Shown here piece after piece: positions 1 to 13,548 of a stretch of DNA of 64,000 bases. The stretch is from Azorhizobium sp943371865 (GTDB lineage Bacteria > Pseudomonadota > Alphaproteobacteria > Rhizobiales > Xanthobacteraceae). The DNA lies in assembly GCF_943371865.1 (NCBI RefSeq), contig NZ_CALRWL010000030.1, forward strand, positions 11,114-75,113, given 5' to 3'. Position numbers and translations under genes: made by a program. Each line of letters opens with the position of its first letter. Position 1 is the first letter of the stretch. A model generated the notes under the pieces. That model had not been told where the DNA came from, did no database searches, and was given only the letters and a program-made list of their open reading frames with translations.

Positions 1-5346
<5,346 letters not shown>

Positions 5347-5688
5347 TCAGATGCCGGGAGACACCGGGCGGTGTTGACGCGTCCGTTTCCAGCCCTGCGG
5401 CGTGAGGATGTGGGAAATATCCCCCGGCCGACCGCGCCGTCGCTTTGTGGGCTCGTGCGGGCAGTGCCGAAGGGAGCTGCGATACGCGATCGTGCACACC
5501 GCAGCCAATGGAAGGGGGGCGCATCTGAGGGGGACATCGCGCGTGGGGCGCCTCGCGATCGGCTCGTGGGAGGCGTTGAGAGCTGGATGATCCAAGCCGC
5601 GCGGCACTTCAGGCGATCCGGCGGCGTCTCCATGCCCGTCGCAATGGACGGCCAGATTGCTCGGCCGTCCATTCTTGCGATCTCGCCC
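5347..5688. other. Intergenic stretch between convergent genes
   Basis: No credible gene is seen. Overlapping open frames have no domain or plausible start. The only clear element is the hairpin at 5643-5673, next to the end of the minus-strand small gene. Confidence 0.5.
5643..5673 (-). terminator. Hairpin downstream of small exported protein gene
   Basis: AATGGACGGCC and GGCCGTCCATT form a perfect 11-bp stem with a 9-base loop, 15 bases past the stop of the minus-strand gene at 5689. There is no clear U tract, so it could be a transcript-stabilising hairpin rather than an intrinsic terminator. Confidence 0.5.
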
Positions 5689-5964
5689 TCACTCGACGTC
5701 GGGATCGAAGGCCGGACCCCAATGCGGATCGGCCGCACCGATCAGCGAACCGATGCCGTTCTGCGCGCTCACCTTGGGCGCGGCGTAGCTCTGCTTCGCC
5801 ACCTTCACCTGCGGCATGAAGAACAGCGGGCGCAGGGTCTCCTGGGCCGAAACGGCGTACTGCTGGCGATTGATGGGGCCGAAATTGTCGGCGAAGGCCG
5901 TCGTGGACAGACCCATGAGTGCAATGGCAGCGCCAGCGGCGAGAATTTTCCGGTTGATGTTCAT
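5689..5964 (-). CDS. Small exported protein, QYAVSA/DPHxGP family
   Basis: A 91-residue product with a clear Sec signal peptide (basic MNINRK, hydrophobic core, cleavage near AFA-D at about 25). The mature part has no recognised domain. It shares AFAD after the signal, QYAVSA and a C-terminal DPHxGP with the 92-residue product at 30675-30953, so the two look like divergent paralogues. Function is unknown; secretion to the periplasm or beyond is inferred from the signal peptide. The ATG at 5964 is chosen over an upstream in-frame GTG (5973) because a GGAG lies at the right distance. That GGAG sits in a box, ACAAATGGAGTGA, also found before the genes at 7652 and 14535. A palindrome at 6063-6076 lies 98 bases upstream. 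Confidence 0.75.
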   Translation of the reverse strand: MNINRKILAAGAAIALMGLSTTAFADNFGPINRQQYAVSAQETLRPLFFMPQVKVAKQSYAAPKVSAQNGIGSLIGAADPHWGPAFDPDVE

Positions 5965-5969
5965 GTCTC

Positions 5970-5982
5970 TCACTCCATTTGT
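5970..5982 (-). promoter_or_regulatory. Shared leader box over the ribosome-binding site
   Basis: On the minus strand this reads ACAAATGGAGTGA. The 13 bases are identical to 7634-7646, and the first ten are identical to 14545-14554 (minus). It contains the Shine-Dalgarno GGAG for the start at 5964. The conservation extends past what ribosome binding needs. Confidence 0.5.
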
Positions 5983-6062
5983 GTGACTACAAACTAGCGA
6001 TCGAGCAGACGTTCTGGAATTCTACGTCGGTTTGACGAAAACACATGACAGGATGTCTCGTT

Positions 6063-6076
6063 CATACGATCGTATA
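6063..6076 (-). promoter_or_regulatory. Palindromic operator candidate (copy A)
   Basis: The minus strand reads TATACGATCGTATG; the central ATACGATCGTAT is a perfect 12-base palindrome. It lies 98 bases before the ATG at 5964. It resembles the palindromes at 7541-7554 and 14620-14633 in having ATAC and GTAT arms around four bases, and it is found at a similar distance from a start that carries the same leader box. Confidence 0.45.
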
Positions 6077-6514
6077 GCCTATCCTCCAGTTTTGACCTCG
6101 ACTGTCTCACCGCGTCGTGCGCCATGGACACGCATCGACAGAAAGCAAAGAGTTGCTGACCTCCGGTGCATGTATCGGATTGGATTGCGATCGCCATCGA
6201 CGGCATGAATGCCTCGGGCCCGTCTGAGTGCCGGGAGAAGCAATGGGGGCACCCACAGGCCATCCAGGGCGATAGCGATGTCTGGAGCAGCCCTCAGGCG
6301 AACCGTATCAGCCCGGCACCTTGCCTGACGGACGATCCCAGGCGGACGTGGCTACCTGTGCGGTGGCATCCAGGGGCGGGAAGCGAGCCGGACATGGCCC
6401 CACGGCAAGCCGGGCGCGCAACGCATTTCGCCGCGTCTTCAAACCGTGCAACTTCTAAATCTTGTTCTATCGCGCTTTCTGCACCGAAGCCGGTATCCAC
6501 TCTGCGCGAAAGCG

Positions 6515-6904
6515 CTAGTGAGCCAGCGCCGATTGCTGCAGGGCGACATCCAAGTGCTCGATGATCGCCTGGCCGTCAAACGGTTTGCCGAGGAAGCCCA
6601 CCGCGCCTGCTGCCTTCGCCCGTCGTCGCACCGCGTCCTCGGGAAAGGCGGTGATGAAGATCACCGGTATGCCCGCATCGCGATCGAGCAAGACCTTCTG
6701 AAGGTCAAGGCCGCTCATGCCGGGCATTTGAATATCCGAGATCACGCAAGCTGTTTCCTGCAACATGGACGACGCGAGAAACGCCTCCGCCGATGCAAAC
6801 GTCAATGCCCGCAATCCCAGTGAGCGCACGAGGCTGCTGATGGCCACACGCACGGATTCGTCGTCATCGACAATGGAGATGATAGGGGGAATCGACAAAG
6901 ACAC
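6515..6904 (-). CDS. Single-domain response regulator (receiver only)
   Basis: Starting at GTG 6904 the product has 129 residues, the size of one receiver domain. It has the acidic pair Asp13/Asp14, phospho-acceptor Asp57 in SDIQMPGMSG, Thr85 and Lys107 in KPF, all as in FixJ/CheY receivers, and no output domain. A longer frame opens with TTG at 7030 and would overlap the end of the upstream truncated regulator, but the extra 42 residues look unlike a receiver. The GTG start is preceded by GAGGA only two bases away, so the start is not settled. Such proteins often act as phosphate sinks or shuttles. The large histidine kinase at 1-5346 is a possible partner by neighbourhood. A half-palindrome CATACGAT (6925-6932) lies just upstream. 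Confidence 0.8.
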   Translation of the reverse strand: MSLSIPPIISIVDDDESVRVAISSLVRSLGLRALTFASAEAFLASSMLQETACVISDIQMPGMSGLDLQKVLLDRDAGIPVIFITAFPEDAVRRRAKAAGAVGFLGKPFDGQAIIEHLDVALQQSALAH

Positions 6905-7005
6905 ATCCTCGGACGCGGAGCGCCCATACGATAGTTTCGGCGCGACCCGAACACGACAATGCCCGAGTGGAGCGCTATTAAAAATTATACGGAAGTTTGT
7001 CGCGT

Positions 7006-7512
7006 TTAGCGCTTCGGTCTGTCCTCGCAAAGCAACTCGGCAAAACGCAGCAGATCGGCGAGTGAACGCGACGGCATCTTCTGCATCACGTCACCACGAT
7101 GAATTTTGACGGTGATCTCGCTGAGCCCAAGTTCGGCTGCACTCTGCTTAATCATCGGCCCTGATGTCACCAGAGCCATGACCTCATGCTTCCTCAGGGT
7201 GAGGGAGGCGCTCAGGGCCTGGAGTGCCACCATGGCCTCCGCGCCATCGCGCGCCGTGCGGCCCCGGTCGATGGCGAGCAGGACCGCGTCCGGCATATCC
7301 TGAACGCGGAATGGCGTGATCACGAAGTCGACCGCACCCGCCTTCATCGCGGGGACGGACAGGGGGATGCTGGCTTGGCCGGTCATGGAGATGAGGACAT
7401 GGGCCGATCCGCACGCCCCGCGGTGAGCCGGTGGGTCTGACCGAGCAGGAGCTCTGCTCAAGAGCGCAATGATGGGCCGCTGGGGAGTGGGCAGATCTAA
7501 GCAGACGGCAAG
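7006..7512 (-). pseudogene. 5'-truncated FixJ/NarL-type response regulator
   Basis: The frame covers the second half of a receiver (VLISMTGQASIPLSVPAMKA, then AGAVDFVITPF, where FixJ proteins have the switch Thr and the KPF lysine) followed by a complete LuxR-type helix-turn-helix (LTLRKHEVMAL through SEITVKIHRGDVMQKM). The receiver start, including the acidic pair and beta-1, is absent: the frame closes at a TGA (7513-7515) and only TTG or internal ATG starts exist. A remnant CLDLPTP may correspond to the phospho-Asp strand. The KPF lysine is replaced (ITPF). It is either a decayed gene or an unphosphorylatable DNA-binding protein. The DNA-binding half is intact. It lies between the receiver gene and the divergent small exported gene at 7652. 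Confidence 0.65.
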
Positions 7513-7540
7513 TCATCACCCCGCCGCACGCCGTCCGCGC

Positions 7541-7554
7541 CATACCTAGGTATG
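7541..7554 (+). promoter_or_regulatory. Palindromic operator candidate (copy B)
   Basis: CATACCTAGGTATG is a perfect 14-base palindrome, 97 bases before the ATG at 7652 and just upstream of the truncated FixJ-type regulator frame. It matches 12 of 14 positions of 14620-14633. LuxR-type response regulators commonly bind short palindromes of this kind; the specific regulator is an inference. Confidence 0.5.
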
Positions 7555-7633
7555 ACGCTCCGTGCCGAAGTGATGATCGTGCATGACCAGCGTTCAATAT
7601 TCGGCGATAACGCAGAGGCGTAGTCTTCAGTCA

Positions 7634-7646
7634 ACAAATGGAGTGA
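7634..7646 (+). promoter_or_regulatory. Shared leader box over the ribosome-binding site
   Basis: ACAAATGGAGTGA, identical over 13 bases to the minus-strand box at 5970-5982. A GTAGTC lies a short way upstream here (7619-7624) and before the 5964 gene, so the promoter-proximal part may also be shared. Confidence 0.5.
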
Positions 7647-7651
7647 AGACC

Positions 7652-7909
7652 ATGCTCACGCTGACCAAATTGATCATCCTTGGCATCGCGATCTCCATCG
7701 CGACCCCTTTCACCCACGCCTTCGCCGCGCCCTTGATAGATACGCAGGATCCGCACCCCTATGCGGTCTGCGTGATCGACGACGAAGTGCCCCAGCCCTC
7801 CGCGCTGATGGCTGCGACGGCCACCTGCTATTCCGGCTCCAGTACCGCCGCGGCGCAGAAGGCCGGCCTCCTCAATCCGCCGCCACGGGCAGACCATCGG
7901 CGGGGATGA
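7652..7909 (+). CDS. Small exported protein of unknown function
   Basis: An 85-residue product with a Sec signal peptide (hydrophobic run after MLTLTK, cleavage near AFA at about 26). The mature part contains DTQDPHPYAV, two cysteines (about 35 and 56) and no known domain. DPH and YAV recall motifs of the small exported proteins at 5689 and 30675, but similarity is too weak to claim homology. The ATG at 7652 is chosen because the signal peptide begins there and the shared leader box supplies its GGAG; a longer frame from 7583 adds 23 residues unlike a secreted N-terminus. A palindrome lies 97 bases upstream. The two cysteines could form a disulphide in the periplasm. Confidence 0.65.
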   Translation: MLTLTKLIILGIAISIATPFTHAFAAPLIDTQDPHPYAVCVIDDEVPQPSALMAATATCYSGSSTAAAQKAGLLNPPPRADHRRG

Positions 7910-8018
7910 ACTTGGCGAAGCTGGCGACCACTTCGTCTCACGTTATCTGAGATCGGAAGAGCTGCTCAGCAGGGTCAAGTCCATCGGTGTCCTGCGCAAC
8001 GATCGTGGATATACGCAA

Positions 8019-8150
8019 ATGACTGCCACCTTGAAAGTCTTCCTCGTCTCCGGCTCGCTGTTGATCCTTGGGATTGGCGGCGTACTCACATCCACTCTGG
8101 ATGCACCCGCACGCGTTTCCATGAGCGCTCCGGCATTGAGCGTGGGGTGA
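8019..8150 (+). CDS. Possible 43-residue membrane microprotein
   Basis: An ATG-to-TGA frame of 43 codons encodes a short basic start (MTATLKV), one hydrophobic segment of about 20 residues and a short tail. It lies between the small exported gene and the RND pump genes, 33 bases before the adaptor start, on the same strand. No clear Shine-Dalgarno is seen before its ATG. It may be a signal-anchor peptide co-transcribed with the pump, or a chance frame. Confidence 0.35.
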   Translation: MTATLKVFLVSGSLLILGIGGVLTSTLDAPARVSMSAPALSVG

Positions 8151-8183
8151 CGCGGGACGCAACCGTCGGAGAAGGATGTGCCA

Positions 8184-9362
8184 ATGGCCCCCGCCCCCAT
8201 GCCACGCGCCCGAGCCCCGCGGGTTGAGCACCATGTGCAGTTCTGGTCCGCGAGCGTCCTGCTCGTCGCGGCCATGGGGTTGGTTGTGATGCCGCGCCCT
8301 GCGCTTGCACAGGCCCGCCCGCCCGTGCCGGTGACCATCTCCGCGCCGGTAGCAGCCGATGTCCCGATCTATCAGAGCGGCATCGGCACGGTGCAGGCCT
8401 TCAATACGGTGAAGATACAGTCCCAGGTGGATGGGCAGTTGCAGAAGATCGCCTTCGTGGAGGGGCAGAAGGTCAAGGCCGGGGATCTGCTGGCGGTGGT
8501 TGACCCCAGCCTGTTTCAGGCGGCGCTCGACCAGGCGATCGGCAAGACGCAGCAGGACCAGGCGTCGCTGGCCAATGCGGAGACCATGCTCAATCGCGAC
8601 CAGCAGCTCGGCGCGCGCGATTTCGCCAGCCAGCAGACCGTCGATACGCAATACAGCACCGTCCAGCAACTCAAAGCACAGATCCTGCAGGACAATGCTG
8701 CCGTCAGCAGAGCGCGAAGCCAGCTGGCCTACACCCAAATTACCTCGCCCATCGACGGGCGCACCGGCTTCCGCCTGGTGGACGTGGGCAACATCGTCCA
8801 TCCCTCGGATGTCTCCGGCATCGTGGTGGTGACGCAGACACAGCCGATCTCGGTCATTTCCACGTTGGCGGAGGAGGCCCTGCCCGCGGTGCGCGCGGCG
8901 CAGAAGGCCGGCCCCGTGCCGGTGATCGCCTTGGACAAGGCCGGACAGAAGCTCGCCGATGGCACGCTCGCGCTGGTGGACAATGAGATCTCCGCGCAAA
9001 GCGGGACCATCCAGCTGAAATCGACCTTCGCCAATGCCGACGAGGCGCTCTGGCCCGGCCAGTATGTGCAGATCCAGGTGCTCACCGACACCATCCGCAC
9101 GGCGTTGACCGTCCCCTCCACCGCCCTTCAGCGGGGGCCGGATGGGATGTTCGTCTATGTCATCGACGCGGGAGAGGTGGCTGCGAGCCGCCCGGTCCGG
9201 GCGGGCCAGATCTCCGGCGGCACGGCGGTGATCGAAGCGGGCCTTGCGGCCGGCGAGCGGGTCGTGACCTCAGGGCAATATCGCTTGGCGCCGGGGCTCA
9301 AGGTCGAGACCACCAGCGCTGCCGCTGGGGGCGGCGGTGCCAGCACGCCTCCGGCGGAGTAG
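8184..9362 (+). CDS. RND efflux periplasmic adaptor (membrane fusion protein)
   Basis: A 392-residue HlyD/AcrA-type adaptor linking an inner-membrane RND pump to an outer-membrane channel. An N-terminal membrane/signal segment (about 18-40) ends in ALAQA. It is followed by a barrel-sandwich half (VKIQSQVDGQL and GQKVKAGDLLAVVD), a helical hairpin, the second lipoyl half (SPIDGRTGFR), a beta-barrel and a membrane-proximal domain (LAAGERVVTSGQYRLAPG). Length and order fit the MdtA branch. ATG 8184 is preferred over GTG 8178 because GGAGAAGG lies eight bases before it. The gene is four bases upstream of the pump gene, so the two form an operon. No outer-membrane TolC partner is encoded next to them. 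Substrate cannot be told. Confidence 0.92.
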   Translation: MAPAPMPRARAPRVEHHVQFWSASVLLVAAMGLVVMPRPALAQARPPVPVTISAPVAADVPIYQSGIGTVQAFNTVKIQSQVDGQLQKIAFVEGQKVKAGDLLAVVDPSLFQAALDQAIGKTQQDQASLANAETMLNRDQQLGARDFASQQTVDTQYSTVQQLKAQILQDNAAVSRARSQLAYTQITSPIDGRTGFRLVDVGNIVHPSDVSGIVVVTQTQPISVISTLAEEALPAVRAAQKAGPVPVIALDKAGQKLADGTLALVDNEISAQSGTIQLKSTFANADEALWPGQYVQIQVLTDTIRTALTVPSTALQRGPDGMFVYVIDAGEVAASRPVRAGQISGGTAVIEAGLAAGERVVTSGQYRLAPGLKVETTSAAAGGGGASTPPAE

Positions 9363-9366
9363 GGCC

Positions 9367-12300
9367 ATGTCCATCTCAGCATGGTTCGTGCGCCACCCCA
9401 TCGGCACGTCACTCGTCATGGCCGGCATCCTCGCGGTCGGGGCAGCGGCATTCCCGCTCCTGCCCGTGGCGCCCATGCCGCAGATCGACTTTCCCACCAT
9501 CCAGGTGACGACGCAGTTGCCGGGCGGCAATCCACAGACCATGGCGTCGTCGGTCACGCAGCCGCTGGAACGGCAATTCGGCGAGATTCCCGGTGTGGCC
9601 CAGATGACCTCCATCAGCACGCTCGGGGCCAGTTCGATCACCTTGCAGTTCGATCTCAGCCGCAACATCGACGGCGCCGCGCAGGACGTGCAGACCGCGA
9701 TCAATGCCGCCGCGGCCCAGCTCCCCAGTACGCTCCCGGCGCCGCCCACCTATCGCAAGGTGAATCCCGCCGATCCGCCGATCCTGGTGCTGGCCATGAG
9801 TTCGGACACCTTGCCGATCACCCAGGTGGACGACTACGCCGAAAACGTCATGGAGCAGCGCATCAGCCAGGTTTCCGGCGTGGCGCTGGTGACCGTGCTG
9901 GGCCAGCAGAAGCCCTCGATCCGCGTGCAGGTGGACCCGGGCAAGATCGCCGCGCTCGGCCTGTCGCTGGAGGACCTGCGCACAACCATGCTGGACACCA
10001 CCACCAACGAGGCGAAGGGCACCATCCAGGGCGGCGTTCACACCTTCACGCTCTACGACAACGACCAGATCCTCGATGCCGCGCCCTGGAACGAGCAGAT
10101 CATCGCCTATCGCAACGGCGGCCCGGTACGGGTGCGCGACATTGGCGGGGCGGTGGACGCGCCGGAGAACACGCAACTGGCCGCCTGGGCCAATGGCAAG
10201 CCCGCCATTCTGCTCGCCGTGTTCAAGCTGCCGGGGGCGAACGTCATCGACACCGTGAACCAGATCAAGGCCGAGATGCCGCGCCTGCAGGCGGCGGCAC
10301 CGCCGGCGATCCGGTTCTCGATCCTCAGCGACCGCACCCAGACCATCCGGGCGGCCGTCGGCGACGTGGAGTTCACCCTGGTGCTCACCATCGCTCTGGT
10401 GGTGATGGTGATCTTCATCTTCCTGCGCAGCCTCTGGGCCACCGTCATCCCCAGCATCACGGTGCCGCTGGCGCTGGTGGGCACGTTCGCCCTCATGTAC
10501 CTGCTGGGCTTCAGCCTGGATAACCTGTCCTTGATGGGCCTGAGCATCGCCGTGGGCTTCGTCGTGGACGATGCCATCGTGATGCTGGAGAACATCCACC
10601 GCCATCTGGAAATGGGCAAGACGCCGCTCCAGGCCGCTCTCGATGGCGCTGGCGAGATCGGATTCACCATCCTGTCCATCAGCCTGTCCCTCGTGGCGGT
10701 ATTCATTCCGCTGCTGCTCATGAGCGGCATCGTGGGGCGGTTGCTGCGCGAGTTCGCCATCACCGTCACCATGACCATCGCGGTCTCGGCGTTCGTGTCC
10801 CTGACGCTGACCCCCATGATGTGCGCCCTGTTCCTGCGGCCCGAGGCGGGGCAACGCCACGGCCGCCTCTACATGGCCTCGGAACGGGCCTTCGAGGCCC
10901 TGCTGGCCGGCTATCGCATCACGCTCGATGGCGCGCTGCGCCATCACCGGGCGACCTTCTGCGTCTTCCTCGGCACTTTGGTCGCCACCGGCTATCTGTT
11001 CATCCACATCCCCAAGGGCTTTTTCCCGATCCAGGACACCGGCCTGATCCTCGGCATTTCGGAGGCAGACCAGGGCATCTCCTTTGCCGACATGGCCCGG
11101 CACCAGCGCGCATTGGGGGAACTGGTGGCACAGGATCCCGATGTGGCCACCGTGGGCATGAATATCGGCGCCCTGCCGGGCCAGACCATGAACAACGGCA
11201 AGATGTTCATCACCCTGAAGCCACGGGATCACCGCGAAGCATCGGCCACCGACATCATCCGGCGGCTGAACGCCCGGCTGGCGGGCGTCGAGGGCGCGGC
11301 GCTGTTCATGCAGCCGGCCCAGGATATCAATGTGGGCGGCCGCCTGGCGCGCACCCAATTCCAGTACACGCTGCAGGATGGGAATTTCGACGAACTGAGC
11401 CTGTGGGCGCCGAAGATGCTGGCCAAGCTGCGCACGCTCGCGCCCCTCGCCGATGTGGCCACCGACCAGCAGAACGGCGGCCTCACCGAAACCTTGACCA
11501 TCGACCGCGCCCAGGCAGCACGCTACGGCATCACCCCGAGCCTGATCGACAATACGCTCTACGATGCCTTCGGCCAGCGGCAGGTCACCCAGTATTTCAC
11601 CCAGTTGAACAGCTATCACGTGATCCTGGAACTGGCCCCGGATGCCCAGCGCTCCCCCGATGCGCTGAACCATCTCCAGATCCGCTCTCCGCTTACGGGC
11701 GAGCAGGTGCCGCTGAACCAATTGGTGCAGTTCACCAGCGCGCCGACAGGCTATCTGTCCATCAATCACCAGAGCCAGTTTCCATCGGTGACCCTGTCGT
11801 TCAATCTCGCGCCCGGCCATGCGTTGAGCGAGGCGGTGGCAGCGATCCAGACCGCCGAGCGGGACCTTGCCATGCCGGCGACGGTGATCGGCACGTTCCA
11901 GGGCAATGCCCAGGCGTTCCAGAATTCGTTGGCGAGCGAGCCCATCCTGGTGGGCGCGGCGCTGGTGGTGATCTACATCATCCTGGGCGTGCTCTATGAG
12001 AGCTACGTCCACCCCCTGACCATCCTCTCCACTTTGCCGTCAGCGGGCCTCGGCGCGCTCGCGACGCTGTGGCTGTTCGGTTTCGATTTCAGCGTGATCG
12101 CACTGATCGGCGTGATCTTGCTCATCGGCATCGTCAAGAAGAACGGGATCATGATGGTGGACTTCGCCATCGCCGGTGAGCGCGAGCAGGGCCTCACGCC
12201 GGAAGCGGCGATCCGGCGGGCCTGCCTGCTGCGCTTCCGCCCGATCATGATGACCACCCTGGCGGCGCTGCTGGGCGGCGTCCCGCTGATGCTCGGGCAT

Positions 12301-12501
12301 GGCACCGGCTCGGAACTGCGCCAGCCGCTGGGATACGCCATCGTCGGCGGACTGATCGTCAGCCAAGCGCTCACCCTCTACACTACGCCGGTCATCTATC
12401 TCTATCTCGACCAGGTCAACCGCCGGGTCTCCCGGCGCCGACCGAGTGCAGACCCGCATCTGCCGGCAGCCCCCGCGCCAGCAGAGGCTACGCCCCCATA
12501 G
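9367..12501 (+). CDS. RND efflux pump inner-membrane permease (MdtB/MdtC type)
   Basis: A 1044-residue resistance-nodulation-division transporter, full length. It begins MSISAWFVRHPIG, the usual first transmembrane start, and has two large periplasmic loops. The proton-relay residues are visible: paired Asp in GFVVDDAIVMLENI (transmembrane 4) and Lys in LIGIVKKNGIMMVDF (transmembrane 10). Sequence features such as FFPIQDTGLI place it nearest the multidrug MdtB/MdtC group rather than heavy-metal pumps. The ATG at 9367 follows GGAG by seven bases and sits just after the adaptor stop. It exports hydrophobic or amphiphilic compounds driven by protons; the actual substrate is unknown. Only one permease is present, unlike the paired mdtBC genes of E. 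coli. Confidence 0.95.
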   Translation: MSISAWFVRHPIGTSLVMAGILAVGAAAFPLLPVAPMPQIDFPTIQVTTQLPGGNPQTMASSVTQPLERQFGEIPGVAQMTSISTLGASSITLQFDLSRNIDGAAQDVQTAINAAAAQLPSTLPAPPTYRKVNPADPPILVLAMSSDTLPITQVDDYAENVMEQRISQVSGVALVTVLGQQKPSIRVQVDPGKIAALGLSLEDLRTTMLDTTTNEAKGTIQGGVHTFTLYDNDQILDAAPWNEQIIAYRNGGPVRVRDIGGAVDAPENTQLAAWANGKPAILLAVFKLPGANVIDTVNQIKAEMPRLQAAAPPAIRFSILSDRTQTIRAAVGDVEFTLVLTIALVVMVIFIFLRSLWATVIPSITVPLALVGTFALMYLLGFSLDNLSLMGLSIAVGFVVDDAIVMLENIHRHLEMGKTPLQAALDGAGEIGFTILSISLSLVAVFIPLLLMSGIVGRLLREFAITVTMTIAVSAFVSLTLTPMMCALFLRPEAGQRHGRLYMASERAFEALLAGYRITLDGALRHHRATFCVFLGTLVATGYLFIHIPKGFFPIQDTGLILGISEADQGISFADMARHQRALGELVAQDPDVATVGMNIGALPGQTMNNGKMFITLKPRDHREASATDIIRRLNARLAGVEGAALFMQPAQDINVGGRLARTQFQYTLQDGNFDELSLWAPKMLAKLRTLAPLADVATDQQNGGLTETLTIDRAQAARYGITPSLIDNTLYDAFGQRQVTQYFTQLNSYHVILELAPDAQRSPDALNHLQIRSPLTGEQVPLNQLVQFTSAPTGYLSINHQSQFPSVTLSFNLAPGHALSEAVAAIQTAERDLAMPATVIGTFQGNAQAFQNSLASEPILVGAALVVIYIILGVLYESYVHPLTILSTLPSAGLGALATLWLFGFDFSVIALIGVILLIGIVKKNGIMMVDFAIAGEREQGLTPEAAIRRACLLRFRPIMMTTLAALLGGVPLMLGHGTGSELRQPLGYAIVGGLIVSQALTLYTTPVIYLYLDQVNRRVSRRRPSADPHLPAAPAPAEATPP

Positions 12502-12819
12502 GGCCGGCGTCCCATCGACGCGCACCATCCGGCTTACGCAAATCCCTTGAGCTGCAATTCAGACCCAGCAGGCGCTGCAACGCGCACGGATCGCAGCGTT
12601 GGACGCCCAGCGGATCGCGTTCGGTGCGGTGGCAACGCAAAGCAGGGAGGAACGGGATCGCCAGCGCTCGCGGGTCCAGGGGAGATCGCAGGCACCACAC
12701 CTCCAGCAGGCCACCGCCAGTGCCCCGTGTCCCTGCGGGAAGTCACAGATGGAAATGCTCGTGATCGCACCGCTCGCTATGGCACGGCGGCGCGAGCGCG
12801 CGGCAGCCGGCAGCAATCC
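12502..12819. other. Intergenic stretch, nothing recognised
   Basis: About 318 bases between convergent genes. Short overlapping frames occur on both strands, but none has a signal peptide, domain or ribosome-binding site that supports a gene. No strong terminator was found. Confidence 0.4.
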
Positions 12820-13095
12820 CTAGCGTTCTCTCTGTGCGCAGATATAGCCAACGAAACACGCGGAATTGTCCCTCGTGGCGATCCATTCGGGGCGGAGCAT
12901 GTTCTCGACGTAGCAGTAACGGGAATCGGAAACATAGCGCTGATACGTGGATGGTGAATCCTCCATCACCACCGCGCCGCGCTGGCTCACCAGCGCTGCG
13001 GCCGCTGAGCATGTCAATTTATAGGCCGCAGGTAGCGCATGGGCTTCTGCCGTTGCGGTGAGAATGAGCAGGACTGAGAGTAACGGTATTCTCAT
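12820..13095 (-). CDS. Small cysteine-containing exported protein
   Basis: A 91-residue product with a Sec signal peptide (MRIPLLSVLLILTATAEAHA) and a mature part with four cysteines (LTCSAAAALV, RYCYVEN, NSACFVGYIC). The pattern of an early Cys, a TYQRYVSDSRYC segment, a PEWIATRDN segment and a final CFVGYxC resembles a family of uncharacterised small secreted proteins common in Hyphomicrobiales; that family recognition is from memory of the pattern, not a search. Two disulphides are plausible. ATG 13095 is chosen because the signal peptide begins there with AAGGTG upstream; the longer frame to 13326 is not protein-like. A GTAC triplet repeat lies 56-81 bases upstream. Confidence 0.75.
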   Translation of the reverse strand: MRIPLLSVLLILTATAEAHALPAAYKLTCSAAAALVSQRGAVVMEDSPSTYQRYVSDSRYCYVENMLRPEWIATRDNSACFVGYICAQRER

Positions 13096-13150
13096 ATTGC
13101 ACCTTGCTACAGATCTATTTGGAATGGGATCGAATAACAGTGCTATGCTC

Positions 13151-13176
13151 GTACATTTCCGGTACTCGTTGAGTAC
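13151..13176 (-). promoter_or_regulatory. Triple GTAC repeat at 11-base spacing
   Basis: GTAC occurs at 13151, 13162 and 13173, exactly one helical turn apart, and the last two are the ends of a perfect inverted repeat GTACTC-GTT-GAGTAC. The array is 56-81 bases upstream of the ATG at 13095, a normal place for an activator or repressor site. The protein that binds it is unknown. Confidence 0.4.
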
Positions 13177-13451
13177 GCACAACGAGCCAAGCATGCGGAT
13201 TCGGCGCATATGCATGCGGAGATTTTCCGCTGGCGCCCATGTCGGTCGGCGAACGGCGCCCCCCCCCCAACAAATAGCAACACCCTGAAGGGCAGGCCCA
13301 AATCTACAGACGATCCGGCCGCGCAATTCTGGGCAGCATTGTCAGCGTCAGGCCTGGGAGAGCCTGATGGGCCTAAAGGGATCTCTCGCCACACATCACG
13401 CCGCATAGCGGGCATGGCCGCGGCAGCGACCCTGGGCGTGCTGCGGACACG

Positions 13452-13479
13452 GCTTTCCCGCCGGCATGGGCGGGAAAGC
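13452..13479 (-). terminator. Hairpin beyond the alpha/beta hydrolase gene
   Basis: GCTTTCCCGCC and GGCGGGAAAGC form a perfect 11-bp stem around a six-base loop, about 70 bases past the stop at 13549. No U tract follows, so termination is only a possibility. Confidence 0.35.
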
Positions 13480-13548
13480 GCGCGTTGCGGTCCTATGCGT
13501 GCGGGTGCGTTTCACACGGGTGAAAGACCACGCACGGGTGGATGCCGA

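Larger units (their letters stand above)
5965..6514. other. Gene-free stretch with a palindrome
   Basis: About 550 bases between the start of the small exported gene and the end of the receiver gene. It holds the upstream region of the 5964 gene, including the palindrome at 6063-6076. The 6076-6514 part shows no credible gene; its open frames lack recognisable features. Confidence 0.45.
13096..13548. other. Gene-free stretch with repeats and a poly-C tract
   Basis: It holds the upstream region of the small Cys protein (GTAC repeats at 13151-13176), a run of ten C at 13259-13268, and the hairpin at 13452-13479. No gene is supported. The C run is long for this genome and could be a length-variable tract or a sequencing risk. 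Confidence 0.45.

Noticed and set aside
5371..5997. Plus-strand frame of 208 codons over the small exported gene
   Set aside because: The minus-strand gene has a signal peptide, ribosome site and a paralogue; the plus frame has none.
9409..12012. Minus-strand frame of 867 codons opposite the RND permease
   Set aside because: It is a shadow of a fully conserved RND gene; the His/Gln/Gly-rich composition is not protein-like.
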